Below are positions 32,378 to 44,740 of a stretch of 46,379 nucleotides of DNA, piece after piece. The notes beneath the pieces were generated by a model. The model worked only from the letters and a program-made list of their open reading frames with translations. It searched no databases and was not told the origin of the DNA. A program made the translations under genes and the position numbers. How positions within the stretch are numbered: the stretch's first letter is position 1; each line of letters opens with the position of its first letter. This DNA is from Pseudomonas sp. LS-2 (GTDB lineage Bacteria; Pseudomonadota; Gammaproteobacteria; Pseudomonadales; Pseudomonadaceae). The stretch covers positions 59,200 through 105,578 of the forward strand of contig NZ_QXTJ01000034.1 in the NCBI RefSeq assembly GCF_003605735.1, in the 5' to 3' direction.

Positions 32378-32392
32378 GAAACGTCGTGTTTT
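32378..32392 (+). promoter_or_regulatory. PsrA-like operator before fadB
   Basis: GAAAC-GTCGT-GTTTT, 60-74 bases before the fadB ATG. PsrA sites follow G/CAAAC-N(2-4)-GTTTG/C. The halves fit but the spacer is five and the last base differs. PsrA represses fadBA in P. aeruginosa and its gene is in this window. Confidence 0.4.
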
Positions 32393-32451
32393 TCGCCGGA
32401 TTTCAGCGTCTGACGCGCATTGTTCAGCTTCCATATCGTGGAGATCAGTTG

Positions 32452-35798
<3,347 letters not shown>

Positions 35799-35814
35799 TC
35801 GTCGACAGTGTGCG

Positions 35815-35846
35815 AGCCGGGGCCTGGTGCCCCGGCTTTTGTTTTT
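35815..35846 (+). terminator. Intrinsic terminator after fadA
   Basis: AGCCGGGG (35815-35822), a 7-base loop and CCCCGGCT (35830-35837) followed by TTTTGTTTTT. Confidence 0.88.
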
Positions 35847-35901
35847 CTTCAGAAACGATTTTTGAAAATTTTTTTTCGCGTCAATCCGTGAGGTCCGCAG
35901 C

Positions 35902-36138
35902 ATGCAGTTGAAGCCAGGGCTCTACCGTCATTACAAAGGCCCCGAATACCGTGTTTTCGGTGTCGCGAAGCATTCGGAGACCGAAGAAGAGGTCGTGTTC
36001 TATCAGGCGTTGTACGGCGAATACGGGCTGTGGGTACGCCCTTTGAGCATGTTCCTGGAGTCGGTCGAGGTTGACGGGGAGCAAGTGCCGCGCTTTGCTT
36101 TGGTCCAGGCTGAACCTGACCTTTTTTCAAGGTCGTGA
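35902..36138 (+). CDS. DUF1653 small protein
   Basis: 78 aa. It carries the whole DUF1653 pattern: LKPGLYRHYKGPEYRVFGVA, ETEEEVVFYQALYGEYGLWV and RPLSMFLESVEVDG. These small all-beta proteins are widespread and uncharacterised. It sits alone between the fadA terminator and topA; GAGG precedes the ATG. An inverted repeat (CAAGGTC 36128-36134 with GACCTTG 36144-36150) spans its stop codon, without a T-run. Confidence 0.88.
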   Translation: MQLKPGLYRHYKGPEYRVFGVAKHSETEEEVVFYQALYGEYGLWVRPLSMFLESVEVDGEQVPRFALVQAEPDLFSRS

Positions 36139-36163
36139 GGCGAGACCTTGCAGTAGCCTGTGC

Positions 36164-36192
36164 TTGACCTCACCTTGTAGCCACTATATATA
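36164..36192 (+). promoter_or_regulatory. Sigma-70 promoter of topA
   Basis: TTGACC (36164-36169), a 17-base spacer and TATATA (36187-36192). The start would be about 50 bases before the topA ATG. The TA-rich -10 followed by GCGGGGCC is a discriminator type often seen in supercoiling-sensitive promoters, which would suit topA; that part is inference. Confidence 0.6.
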
Positions 36193-36247
36193 GCGGGGCC
36201 TCTAAGGCTCCAACGTCTTTTTTCTCGCATTAGGAATTTTCCGATCC

Positions 36248-38851
36248 ATGGGCAAATCGCTGGTCATTGTGGAATCCCCGGCTAAGGCCAAGACCATCAA
36301 CAAGTATCTGGGCAGCCAGTACGTGGTGAAGTCGAGTATCGGCCATATCCGAGACCTGCCCACCAGCGGTTCGGCGAGCGCCGCCAAAGAGCCTGCTGCC
36401 AAGCGCGGCAAGACCGCGTCCGAGGCCCCGGCTCTGTCGCCCAAGGAAAAGGCCAAGCGCCAGCTTGTGGCGCGCATGGGCGTCGATCCCGAGCATGGCT
36501 GGAAAGCCAAGTATGAAATCCTTCCCGGCAAGGAGAAGGTGATCGACGAACTGCGCCGCCTGGCCAAGGATGCCGACACCATCTATCTCGCGACGGACTT
36601 GGACCGCGAAGGGGAAGCCATTGCCTGGCACCTGCGCGAAGCCATCGGTGGGGATGACGATCGTTACAAGCGTGTGGTGTTCAACGAGATCACCAAGAAG
36701 GCCATTCAGGAAGCCTTCTCCAGGCCGGGCGAGCTCGACATCGACCGCGTGAACGCCCAGCAGGCGCGCCGTTTCCTCGACCGCGTCGTGGGTTACATGG
36801 TTTCGCCTTTGCTGTGGCAGAAGATCGCCCGTGGCCTGTCTGCCGGTCGCGTGCAGTCGGTAGCCGTGAAGCTGGTCGTCGAGCGTGAACGCGAAATTCG
36901 TGCGTTCATTCCGGAAGAGTATTGGGAAGTCCACGCCGATCTTGGGACTGCCAAAGGCGCAAACGTGCGTTTCGAAGTGGCGCGGGAGAAGGGCGAAGCC
37001 TTCAAGCCGCTGAACGAAGCGCAGGCCATGGCCGCGCTGGAGAAGCTCAAGGCGTCCGCCTACAGCATCGCCAAGCGGGAAGACAAACCCACCAGCAGCA
37101 AGCCGTCGGCGCCGTTCATCACCTCCACCCTGCAACAGGCGGCGAGCAATCGTCTGGGCTACGGGGTGAAGAAGACCATGATGATGGCCCAGCGTCTGTA
37201 TGAGGCGGGCTACATCACGTATATGCGTACCGACTCCACCAACCTGTCGGCTGACGCGGTGGCCATGGCTCGCACCTACATCGAAACCGAGTTCGGCAAG
37301 AAGTACCTGCCGGATGCGCCGAACGTGTACAGCAGCAAGGAAGGCGCTCAAGAGGCTCACGAAGCGATTCGTCCGTCTGACGTCAACACCCACCCGAGCA
37401 AGCTGACGGGCATGGAGCGTGACGCGGAGCGTCTGTATGAGCTGATCTGGCGCCAGTTCGTGGCCTGCCAGATGCCGCCTGCGCAATACCTGTCGACCAC
37501 TGTCAGCGTCGCTGCCGGTGACTTCGAGCTGCGCGCCAAGGGCCGCATCCTCAAGTTCGACGGTTACACCCGTGTGCTGCCACAGATGAGCAAACCCGGC
37601 GATGACGATGTACTGCCGGACATGGCTCAGGGCGACATCCTGAAGTTGATCAAGCTCGATCCAAGCCAGCACTTCACCAAACCGCCTGCGCGTTATTCGG
37701 AAGCGAGCCTGGTCAAGGAAATGGAAAAGCGTGGCATCGGTCGTCCTTCGACTTATGCGGCGATTATCTCCACCATTCAGGACCGTGGTTATGTGGCGCT
37801 GCACAACCGTCGTTTCTACTCGGAAAAGATGGGCGACATCGTCACCGAGCGATTGTCCGAGAGCTTCTCCAACCTGATGGACTACGGCTTCACCGCCGGC
37901 ATGGAAGAAAACCTCGACGACGTGGCACAGGGCGAGCGTGACTGGAAGAACGTCCTCGACGAGTTCTATGGCGACTTCAAGAAAAAACTGGAAGTGGCCG
38001 AAGCTGCTGACAGCGGGATGCGCGCCAACCAGCCGGTGATGACAGACATCCCGTGTAAGGTCTGCGGCCGTCCGATGCAGATTCGTACCGCGTCCACCGG
38101 CGTGTTCCTCGGTTGCTCGGGCTACAGCCTGCCGCCGAAAGAGCGCTGCAAGGCAACCGTCAACCTGACGCCGGGTGACGAAATCGCCGAAGACGATGAA
38201 GGTGAATCCGAATCTCGCGTGCTCCGTGGCAAGCACCGCTGCCCGGTTTGCAGCACGGCGATGGATGCCTACCTGCTGGATGAGAAGCACAAGCTGCACA
38301 TCTGCGGTAACAACCCCGATTGCGTGGGTTACGAGATCGAAGAAGGCACCTACCGCATCAAGGGCTACGAGGGCCCGAGCGTCGAATGCGACAAGTGCGG
38401 TGGCGAGATGCAGCTCAAGACCGGCCGTTTCGGCAAGTTCTTCGGCTGCACCAACTGCAAGAACACCCGCAAACTGCTGAAGAGCGGTGAAGCGGCGCCG
38501 CCGAAGATGGACCCGGTGAAAATGCCGGAACTCAAGTGCGAGAAGGTTGACGACACGTACATCCTGCGTGACGGCGCTTCGGGGTTGTTCCTCGCCGCGA
38601 GCCAGTTTCCGAAGAACCGCGAAACCCGCGCCCCGCTGGTGCTGGAAATCGTGCCGCACAAGGACGAGATCGATCCGAAGTACCACTTCCTCTGTGAAGC
38701 ACCGAAGAAAGACCCGGATGGCCGTCCTGCAGTGATTCGATACAGCCGCAAGTCCAAGGAGCAATATGTGCAGACCGAAGTGGACGGCAAGCCGACTGGC
38801 TGGCGTGCGTTCTACGACGGTAAAGCCTGGAAGGTCGAGGACAAGCGTTGA
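36248..38851 (+). CDS. topA: DNA topoisomerase I (type IA)
   Basis: 867 aa. The Toprim domain starts [20 protein letters not shown] and has the [13 protein letters not shown] acidic motif. The active-site Tyr325 is in [14 protein letters not shown]. Three C-terminal zinc-ribbon modules are visible: CKVCGRPMQ...C...[10 protein letters not shown]...CGNNPDC and CDKCGGEMQ...CTNC. A further C-terminal domain binds DNA. It relaxes negative supercoils. A Lys/Ala-rich insert after [19 protein letters not shown] is typical of pseudomonad TopA. It is followed by an intrinsic terminator. Confidence 0.97.
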   Translation: MGKSLVIVESPAKAKTINKYLGSQYVVKSSIGHIRDLPTSGSASAAKEPAAKRGKTASEAPALSPKEKAKRQLVARMGVDPEHGWKAKYEILPGKEKVIDELRRLAKDADTIYLATDLDREGEAIAWHLREAIGGDDDRYKRVVFNEITKKAIQEAFSRPGELDIDRVNAQQARRFLDRVVGYMVSPLLWQKIARGLSAGRVQSVAVKLVVEREREIRAFIPEEYWEVHADLGTAKGANVRFEVAREKGEAFKPLNEAQAMAALEKLKASAYSIAKREDKPTSSKPSAPFITSTLQQAASNRLGYGVKKTMMMAQRLYEAGYITYMRTDSTNLSADAVAMARTYIETEFGKKYLPDAPNVYSSKEGAQEAHEAIRPSDVNTHPSKLTGMERDAERLYELIWRQFVACQMPPAQYLSTTVSVAAGDFELRAKGRILKFDGYTRVLPQMSKPGDDDVLPDMAQGDILKLIKLDPSQHFTKPPARYSEASLVKEMEKRGIGRPSTYAAIISTIQDRGYVALHNRRFYSEKMGDIVTERLSESFSNLMDYGFTAGMEENLDDVAQGERDWKNVLDEFYGDFKKKLEVAEAADSGMRANQPVMTDIPCKVCGRPMQIRTASTGVFLGCSGYSLPPKERCKATVNLTPGDEIAEDDEGESESRVLRGKHRCPVCSTAMDAYLLDEKHKLHICGNNPDCVGYEIEEGTYRIKGYEGPSVECDKCGGEMQLKTGRFGKFFGCTNCKNTRKLLKSGEAAPPKMDPVKMPELKCEKVDDTYILRDGASGLFLAASQFPKNRETRAPLVLEIVPHKDEIDPKYHFLCEAPKKDPDGRPAVIRYSRKSKEQYVQTEVDGKPTGWRAFYDGKAWKVEDKR

Positions 38852-38900
38852 TCGCCTGATTCCGATCCAACTGGCAAGCACCAGCGCTTTGCGTTAAAAG

Positions 38901-38938
38901 AATCCCTCGACAGCCGTGCGCTCCGAGGGATTTTTTTG
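38901..38938 (+). terminator. Intrinsic terminator after topA
   Basis: AATCCCTCG (38901-38909) and CGAGGGATT (38924-38932) form a 9-base stem followed by TTTTTT, about 50 bases after the topA stop. Confidence 0.88.
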
Positions 38939-38984
38939 CCCTGGCTTGCTCGTTCAAAACTTCGTTGATCTGGAGGCCATCGTC

Positions 38985-39506
38985 ATGGCTCACGAACTCT
39001 ATACCCGCACCAATCAGAAGATCTTTTTCGCAGGCCTCGCGCTCGAGTCCATGGCCAGGGCGAAGGAAAGCCGTGCCATGAATGCTCAAGGGCTTGAGCA
39101 GGCTGAGCGAGAGTCAGCGGTATTTCATCTGTATGGCGCACTGCTGGGGCTCTGTCATGAGATCGCAGGGTTCTATCGCCTGCCTGGCGCCAATACGCCC
39201 CGTGCCGAGGACCTGTTGACGCCGAAAGTGCTGGAAGCCATCGCCATCCCGGAAATGGCCGAACTGGTCGAGTTGGCGCAACACCGTAAAACCTGGCTGG
39301 CTCAGCTGCTGGCGTCCTACAACGCTCTGTTCCAGCCACCTCGGGCGCCGCACAAGCCAAAGGGCGACGTGACCCAGCCCTTGATCATTGCTGTGGGAGT
39401 CGAGGAAGAAGCCGAGCCTGAATTGACCCGTGAGGAAATGGAAAGCTGGCGTCAGCAGCTCAAAGGACTGGCTATTCGCTTTCGTGAGGGGCTGAGTGAG
39501 TGCTGA
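38985..39506 (+). CDS. Conserved helical protein (DUF6586-like)
   Basis: 173 aa. It begins MAHELYTRTNQKIFFAGLAL, followed by AERESAVFHLYGALLGLCHE and IPEMAELVELAQHRKTWLAQ, and ends in an acidic helix. It is all-helical, without signal or membrane segment. It corresponds to the uncharacterised gene after topA in pseudomonads. ATG 38985 is preceded by GGAGG; a longer frame starting at 38916 would begin inside the terminator and is rejected. Function unknown. Confidence 0.82.
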   Translation: MAHELYTRTNQKIFFAGLALESMARAKESRAMNAQGLEQAERESAVFHLYGALLGLCHEIAGFYRLPGANTPRAEDLLTPKVLEAIAIPEMAELVELAQHRKTWLAQLLASYNALFQPPRAPHKPKGDVTQPLIIAVGVEEEAEPELTREEMESWRQQLKGLAIRFREGLSEC

Positions 39507-39548
39507 GACAGAATGATCGATGGGCTAGGGCCTGAGTCATCAGGCTGT

Positions 39549-39554
39549 TACAAT
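39549..39554 (+). promoter_or_regulatory. Probable -10 of the 78-residue conserved protein gene
   Basis: TACAAT followed by GCCCGCC, 28 bases before the ATG at 39582. No clear -35 is visible. Confidence 0.4.
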
Positions 39555-39581
39555 GCCCGCCTTTCGTGGAGAACTGTCCTG

Positions 39582-39818
39582 ATGCCAACCTCTTTTCTGG
39601 AAATTGTAGAACTGCCTGACGGCCGCATCGAGCTGCGCCGCGCTGAGGATGAGGGGTCTCTGGTGACCTTGAACTTCTCCGAGGATGCCAAGGCATTTCT
39701 GCAAGGCCAACACGTTGAAGTCGCCAAGGCCATGCTGAGTGTTGGCGTGCAAATGGCCGGCCGTCTGGCTGAAGGCGAATTGACCAAAGAAGAAGAGGGG
39801 CCTCGCGTTCTGCATTGA
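39582..39818 (+). CDS. Small conserved hypothetical protein between topA and sulA
   Basis: 78 aa, acidic. It begins MPTSFLEIVELPDGRIELRR and ends GELTKEEEGPRVLH, with beta strands first and a helix (DAKAFLQGQHVEVAKAML) after. No known domain is recognised. Its place next to sulA-lexA matches other pseudomonads. It converges with sulA; hairpins without T-runs (TGATCC/GGATCA just after the stop, and GGCTTCTC/GAGAAGCC at 39856-39878) lie between. Confidence 0.8.
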   Translation: MPTSFLEIVELPDGRIELRRAEDEGSLVTLNFSEDAKAFLQGQHVEVAKAMLSVGVQMAGRLAEGELTKEEEGPRVLH

Positions 39819-39911
39819 TCCTGTTCGGGATCAGTCTCGTATTACCTTTCCTGATGGCTTCTCGGCACGTGAGAAGCCCGGCCTGTCCCTGGCTTGTTCC
39901 AACCGTCTGAA

Positions 39912-40415
39912 TCAACCCAGTCGAATGTTCAGACTCTGAGCATTGCCAATCCGTGCTGCGCTGATCAACTGCTGACGGGCGCTGCTGGATATCGGATTGA
40001 TCCAGCTCACCACCGTGTGGCTACGGCCCAGGCGCAAGGCTTCGCGAGTCAATTCCAGCGCACTCTGCGTCCCTCTCGGATGAATCAGGATAATGCGTTC
40101 CCGATTCAGCCCCGCGTCGCGCAACCACGCCTGGGTGACGCTGGACGGCGGAGCGATCAAGGTCAGCCAGCGGTCATTCGTGTCCTGGCTCAGATCGCGA
40201 AGAATCGGTGCCAGCAGGTTCAGGCAGTTCCCGGCAGCGCCGCGCAATGACAATTCACTAAAGACTTCTGGTTCATTGTTCCAGGGCGCCTCGACCACAT
40301 TGTCGAGAACCGGCACCTGAAGCAGTGGAACGTCGAGCATTGGCACGCCAGGGGCCATGAATGCTTCGAACAGCGGCAGTTGTGCATGTTGTTGCGGTGT
40401 CTGTGGGAACTGCAT
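39912..40415 (-). CDS. sulA: SulA-type SOS cell-division inhibitor
   Basis: 167 aa. The central SulA core is clear: LSQDTNDRWLTLIAPPSSVT, WLRDAGLNRERIILIHPRGT and LELTREALRLGRSHTVVSWI. SulA binds FtsZ and halts septation during DNA damage. It starts 11 bases after the lexA stop, so it is the second gene of a lexA-sulA operon, the arrangement usual in pseudomonads, and should be under the two LexA boxes before lexA. The N-terminus (QFPQTPQQHAQLPLFEAFMA) is Gln/Pro-rich and variable in the family. Confidence 0.93.
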   Translation of the reverse strand: MQFPQTPQQHAQLPLFEAFMAPGVPMLDVPLLQVPVLDNVVEAPWNNEPEVFSELSLRGAAGNCLNLLAPILRDLSQDTNDRWLTLIAPPSSVTQAWLRDAGLNRERIILIHPRGTQSALELTREALRLGRSHTVVSWINPISSSARQQLISAARIGNAQSLNIRLG

Positions 40416-40426
40416 GAACGTTCTCC

Positions 40427-41035
40427 TTAGCGGCGAATCACGCCGACGCTCAGCCCTTCGATGACCAGATCCTGATCTTTCAGGTTGACTTCGATAGGTG
40501 CGAATTCGGGGTTTTCGGCGATCAGCCAGACTTTGCTGCCTTCACGCTTGAAGCGCTTGACGGTAACTTCGTCGCCGATACGTGCCACCACTATCTGGCC
40601 ATTGCGGGCCTCGCGGGTGGTATGCACCGCCAGCAGGTCGCCGTCGAGGATGCCGACATCCTTCATGCTCATGCCGTGGACACGCAGCAGGTAGTCGGCG
40701 CTTGGGTGAAAGAAGGCGGGGTTGATTGCGAGGTTTTCTTCAATGTGCTGTTGCGCGAGAATCGGTGCGCCGGCAGCGACGCGGCCGATGATCGGCAGAC
40801 CGCTTTCTTCGGTTTTGGCTTCGAAACCCGGAATACGGATGCCGCGAGAGGCGCCCGGCGTCATCTCGATGGCGCCTTTGCGCGCCAGTGCCTTGAGGTG
40901 TTCTTCGGCAGCGTTGGGGGATTTGAATCCCAGTTCCTGAGCGATTTCCGCACGGGTTGGCGGATAGCCGTTGTCTTCGAGACAACGTTTGATGAAGTCC
41001 AGAATCTCGGCTTGGCGTGACGTCAGTTTGATCAT
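40427..41035 (-). CDS. lexA: LexA SOS repressor
   Basis: 202 aa, equal to E. coli LexA. The winged HTH lies in the first ~65 residues ([40 protein letters not shown]). The self-cleavage bond Ala88-Gly89 is in GRVAAGAPI, with catalytic Ser123 ([14 protein letters not shown]) and Lys160 (DEVTVKRFK). On DNA damage RecA stimulates self-cleavage and derepresses SOS genes, including this lexA-sulA operon. Two LexA boxes lie directly upstream. The ribosome-binding site is weak and overlaps the inner box. Confidence 0.97.
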   Translation of the reverse strand: MIKLTSRQAEILDFIKRCLEDNGYPPTRAEIAQELGFKSPNAAEEHLKALARKGAIEMTPGASRGIRIPGFEAKTEESGLPIIGRVAAGAPILAQQHIEENLAINPAFFHPSADYLLRVHGMSMKDVGILDGDLLAVHTTREARNGQIVVARIGDEVTVKRFKREGSKVWLIAENPEFAPIEVNLKDQDLVIEGLSVGVIRR

Positions 41036-41045
41036 GTGAATCGCT

Positions 41046-41061
41046 CTGTCTTTTTATACAG
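41046..41061 (-). promoter_or_regulatory. LexA box 2 of lexA
   Basis: CTGTATAAAAAGACAG on the minus strand: CTG-N10-CAG, the SOS box rule. It begins 11 bases before the lexA ATG, so it covers the leader and ribosome-binding region. Confidence 0.85.
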
Positions 41062-41064
41062 TGA

Positions 41065-41080
41065 CTGGGATTATATACAG
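41065..41080 (-). promoter_or_regulatory. LexA box 1 of lexA
   Basis: CTGTATATAATCCCAG on the minus strand: CTG-N10-CAG. It contains the -10 hexamer TATAAT, so LexA binding would block the promoter directly. It is three bases from box 2, giving cooperative autoregulation as in E. coli. Confidence 0.9.
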
Positions 41081-41097
41081 TGATCGACGCTTGGCAA
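41070..41097 (-). promoter_or_regulatory. Sigma-70 promoter of lexA-sulA
   Basis: TTGCCA (41097-41092), a 16-base spacer and a perfect TATAAT (41075-41070) on the minus strand. It is overlapped by LexA box 1. Confidence 0.75.
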
Positions 41098-41228
41098 TCC
41101 TCCTTTTTATAAAGCGTGTCCGATAGCCCTGCATAAAACCCCTGCGGCCTTGGTATAAGGGCTGCTGACAGGGCGGGTTTGTATGATTAAATGGCGTGAC
41201 CGACCAGACAGAATACGAACAGCCAGGG

Positions 41229-41257
41229 TTGACAGCCGTTCGGCTGAAACGTATGTT
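41229..41257 (+). promoter_or_regulatory. Sigma-70 promoter of psrA
   Basis: A perfect TTGACA (41229-41234), a 17-base spacer and TATGTT (41252-41257). The -10 sits inside PsrA operator 1, which explains autorepression. Confidence 0.75.
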
Positions 41258-41259
41258 TC
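41246..41259 (+). promoter_or_regulatory. PsrA operator 1
   Basis: GAAAC-GTAT-GTTTC, a perfect inverted repeat that fits the PsrA consensus G/CAAAC-N4-GTTTG/C. It overlaps the psrA -10. Confidence 0.85.
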
Positions 41260-41272
41260 AAACAAGTGTTTG
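41259..41272 (+). promoter_or_regulatory. PsrA operator 2
   Basis: CAAAC-AAGT-GTTTG, a second perfect inverted repeat that shares one base with operator 1. It covers the expected transcription start. The centres are 13 bases apart, so two dimers would sit on nearly opposite sides of the helix if both bind. Confidence 0.82.
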
Positions 41273-41286
41273 TCAGGCGCATAACC

Positions 41287-41997
41287 ATGGCTCAGTCGGA
41301 AACAGTTGAACGAATTCTCGATGCTGCGGAGCAGCTTTTCGCGGAAAAGGGTTTTGCCGAAACATCGTTGCGGCTCATCACCAGCAAGGCGTCGGTCAAC
41401 CTGGCCGCGGTGAACTATCACTTCGGTTCGAAGAAGGCGCTCATTCAAGCCGTTTTCTCGCGTTTTCTCGGGCCATTCTGCATCAGCCTCGACAAAGAGC
41501 TGGAGCGTCGTCAGGCCAGACCTGAACATAAGCCTACGCTCGAAGAGTTGCTGGAAATCCTCGTCGAACAGGCGCTGGTCGTCCAGCCTCGCAGCGGCAA
41601 CGATCTGTCCATTTTCATGCGCCTGCTAGGCCTGGCCTTCAGTCAGAGCCAGGGCCATTTGCGGCGTTATCTGGAAGACATGTACGGCAAGGTGTTCCGC
41701 CGTTACATGCTGCTGGTCAATGAAGCTGCTCCGCGTATTCCCCCGATAGAGTTGTTCTGGCGCGTGCACTTCATGCTCGGTGCCGCTGCGTTCAGCATGT
41801 CCGGTATCAAGGCGCTGCGTGCCATTGCCGAGACCGATTTCGGCGTCAATACCTCTATCGAGCAAGTCATGCGCCTGATGGTGCCGTTCCTTGCTGCCGG
41901 CATGCGCGCTGAAACCGGCGTGACCGACGCTGCGATGATCAACGCTCAGCTCAAGCCCCGCACCAAAAGCGCAGCGCCTACCCCCGCAAAAGTCTGA
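41287..41997 (+). CDS. psrA: PsrA, TetR-family fatty-acid-responsive regulator
   Basis: 236 aa. The N-terminal TetR HTH is almost as I recall for PsrA: ETVERILDAAEQLFAEKGFA, then SKASVNLAAVNYHFGSKKAL and IQAVFSRFLGPFC. The C-terminal ligand domain has the AFSMSGIKALRAIAETDF helix. PsrA represses beta-oxidation genes and itself, is released by long-chain fatty acyl ligands, and activates rpoS in pseudomonads. I chose ATG 41287 (MAQSETVERIL); a start at 41266 would fall inside operator 2. A Pro/Ala/Lys-rich tail ends the protein. Confidence 0.96.
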   Translation: MAQSETVERILDAAEQLFAEKGFAETSLRLITSKASVNLAAVNYHFGSKKALIQAVFSRFLGPFCISLDKELERRQARPEHKPTLEELLEILVEQALVVQPRSGNDLSIFMRLLGLAFSQSQGHLRRYLEDMYGKVFRRYMLLVNEAAPRIPPIELFWRVHFMLGAAAFSMSGIKALRAIAETDFGVNTSIEQVMRLMVPFLAAGMRAETGVTDAAMINAQLKPRTKSAAPTPAKV

Positions 41998-42087
41998 CCC
42001 GGCTGCCAACGGGTGCCGAGCATTTGCATCGCACCCGTCGATCCCTCACCATGCCGCACTGAGCATTGGTTGTTGAAGGATCTTCAT

Positions 42088-43098
42088 ATGAGTTCTGGCC
42101 TGCAAGGCTCCCTGATGGTGGATATCGCCGGTACCTGGCTGACATCCGAAGACCGTCAGTTTCTGCGTCAGCCCGAGGTGGGCGGCCTGATCATTTTCGC
42201 CCGAAACATCGAAAGCCCGCGGCAGGTCCGCGAGTTGAGTGCGTCCATCCGTGCGATTCGTCCGGACCTGCTGCTCGCAGTCGATCAGGAAGGCGGTCGA
42301 GTGCAGCGGTTGCGTCAAGGCTTCGTGCGCTTGCCGGCCATGCGCGCAATTGCCGATAACCCCAATGCAGAGTCCCTCGCCGAGCAGTGTGGCTGGCTGA
42401 TGGCGACCGAGGTGCTGACGGTGGGGCTGGACCTCAGTTTCGCGCCGGTGCTGGATCTGGATTACCAGCGCAGTGCGGTGGTGGGCAGCCGTTCGTTCGA
42501 GGGTGACCCCGAGCGTGCTGCGGCGCTGGCGGGGGCGTTCATCCGTGGGATGAATGACGCAGGCATGGCTGCCACCGGCAAACATTTCCCCGGTCACGGC
42601 TGGGCCGAAGCCGACTCCCACGTGGCCATCCCCCACGATGAGCGCAGCCTGGAGACCATCCGGGCCAATGACCTGGTGCCATTCGCGCGGCTGAGCAAGC
42701 AGTTGGCCGCCGTCATGCCGGCACACGTTATCTATCCCCAGGTCGATTCGCAGCCGGCCGGTTTCTCCCGACGCTGGCTGCACGACATTCTGCGCGGCGA
42801 AGTGGGTTTCGACGGCGTGATCTTCAGTGACGACCTGTCCATGAAGGGCGCCCATGTGGTCGGCGATGCCGCCAGCCGCATCGAGGCCGCGTTGACCGCA
42901 GGCTGTGACATGGGCCTGGTGTGCAATGACCGGGCTGCCGCCGAGCTGGCCCTGAGCGCCGCGCAGCGGATGAAGATCACCGCGCCTGCCAACATCGCCA
43001 GGATGCGAGGACAAGGTCTGGCGACCACTGAATACCGTCAACACCCTCGCTGGCTGGCAGCGCTGGGTGAATTGCGTGCCGCTCAGTTGATCGATTGA
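42088..43098 (+). CDS. nagZ: NagZ, beta-N-acetylhexosaminidase (GH3)
   Basis: 336 aa, usual for Gram-negative NagZ. Motifs: GLIIFARNIESPRQVRELSA, AVDQEGGRVQRLR, KHFPGHGWAEADSHVAIPHD (the catalytic His-Asp loop) and the nucleophile Asp248 in GVIFSDDLSMKG. It removes GlcNAc from 1,6-anhydromuropeptides in the cytoplasm during cell-wall recycling; the product signals AmpR for ampC induction. It acts downstream of lytic transglycosylases such as the Slt encoded in this window. ATG 42088 has GAAGGA upstream. It is likely co-transcribed with the next gene, nine bases away. Confidence 0.95.
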   Translation: MSSGLQGSLMVDIAGTWLTSEDRQFLRQPEVGGLIIFARNIESPRQVRELSASIRAIRPDLLLAVDQEGGRVQRLRQGFVRLPAMRAIADNPNAESLAEQCGWLMATEVLTVGLDLSFAPVLDLDYQRSAVVGSRSFEGDPERAAALAGAFIRGMNDAGMAATGKHFPGHGWAEADSHVAIPHDERSLETIRANDLVPFARLSKQLAAVMPAHVIYPQVDSQPAGFSRRWLHDILRGEVGFDGVIFSDDLSMKGAHVVGDAASRIEAALTAGCDMGLVCNDRAAAELALSAAQRMKITAPANIARMRGQGLATTEYRQHPRWLAALGELRAAQLID

Positions 43099-43848
<750 letters not shown>

Positions 43849-43862
43849 CCTCCCACTCAATG

Positions 43863-43887
43863 GCAGGCGTCGATCCTCGACGCCTGC
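43863..43887. terminator. Perfect hairpin between the convergent phosphorylase and HAD genes
   Basis: GCAGGCGTCGA (43863-43873), loop TCC and TCGACGCCTGC (43877-43887): an 11-base perfect stem. No T-run on either strand, so it is not a classical terminator, though the convergent position suggests it ends or protects both transcripts. Confidence 0.5.
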
Positions 43888-43900
43888 ACCCCTCTGACAT

Positions 43901-44554
43901 TCAGTTAACCCGCAGCTGCAGAAAGCCTTGTTCATCGATAACCACGCCATAGCTGTCATAAGTGGCGAGGGTGGGGTGAGCGGTTTCGATGACATGGGAG
44001 TGGGCGGCCGTGATTACCATCACCTTCGCCCCTGCGGCCTCCGCTGCCGCGATGCCTGCGGGCGCATCTTCGAACACCAGGCATTCATCGGGTTTGACCC
44101 CCAACTTACGGGCAGCGAGCAGAAAGCAGTCCGGCGCCGGCTTGCCGTGTTCGACGTCTTCTGCCGACACCATGATCTGGGGCAACGGCAACCCGGCCGC
44201 GAGAATCCTCCGTTCTGCCAGCAGACGTGGCGCAGAGGTAACCACCGCCCAGCGCTCGGCGGGCAATGCAGCTAGAAATCGCGCGGCACCTTCGATGGAT
44301 ACCACGCCTTCAACGTCATCTATTTCAGCCTGGGCGAGCAGGTCTGCTTCACGTTCCGGATCGACGCCTGGCAGGTTCAGGCGGCGCAGGGTATCGATGC
44401 AACGGACGCCGTGAATGGTGGGGAGAAAATCAGCGACATTCAGCCCCTTGCCTTCGGCCCATTGGCTCCAGACGCGCTCGGCTGCGGCCACTGAGTTGGT
44501 CAGGGTGCCGTCCATATCAAACAGAAACGCGGAAAATCTGTGCTGCTCCAGCAT
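43901..44554 (-). CDS. HAD-superfamily (subfamily IA) sugar-phosphatase-like hydrolase
   Basis: 217 aa. Motif I FLFDMDGTLTNS holds the nucleophile Asp and the acid/base Asp. Motif II is WAVVTSAPRLLAERRI, and motifs III and IV are EDVEHGKPAPDCFLLAARKL and LVFEDAPAGIAAAEAAGAKV. The helical cap (ERVWSQWAEGKGLNVADFLP) marks class C1, close to YfbT/GPP-type sugar or polyol phosphatases. I chose ATG 44554 with AAGGA upstream; an in-frame start 132 bases earlier is not supported. Substrate unknown. It is divergent from the DUF533 gene. Confidence 0.9.
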   Translation of the reverse strand: MLEQHRFSAFLFDMDGTLTNSVAAAERVWSQWAEGKGLNVADFLPTIHGVRCIDTLRRLNLPGVDPEREADLLAQAEIDDVEGVVSIEGAARFLAALPAERWAVVTSAPRLLAERRILAAGLPLPQIMVSAEDVEHGKPAPDCFLLAARKLGVKPDECLVFEDAPAGIAAAEAAGAKVMVITAAHSHVIETAHPTLATYDSYGVVIDEQGFLQLRVN

Positions 44555-44740
44555 GCCTGAGTCCTTCACGGGTCGATGTCTGTGTAGAGATTGCGATCCT
44601 AGCATGTGACTTGCCGCCCGGTGGTGGGATGCGAGGCGCCTGGTCGTGTAGGCAGAGTCGGCTGGACGGTCATGGCACTCCAACATTCGAGGGCTATCGT
44701 TTGTTTTCGGGGATATCGCTTATCGGATGAGGACGGGTTC

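Larger units (their letters stand above)
31862..32451. other. 590-base intergenic region before fadB
   Basis: AT-richer than the genes. Contents noted separately: leftward terminator, candidate small RNA, a GacA-box-like palindrome and a PsrA-like site. A TTGACA at 32237-32242 (plus) has no matching -10. GGAG at 32441-32444 is the fadB ribosome-binding site. No protein-coding frame is convincing. Confidence 0.55.

Noticed and set aside
32386..32451. Upstream in-frame start for fadB
   Set aside because: The added residues are unlike FadB, and GGAG precedes the ATG at 32452.
36128..36150. Terminator over the DUF1653 stop codon
   Set aside because: CAAGGTC/GACCTTG is an inverted repeat but no T-run follows and it overlaps the coding end.
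36230..38881. 883-codon minus-strand frame opposite topA
   Set aside because: Antisense shadow of topA, which is complete and well conserved on the plus strand.
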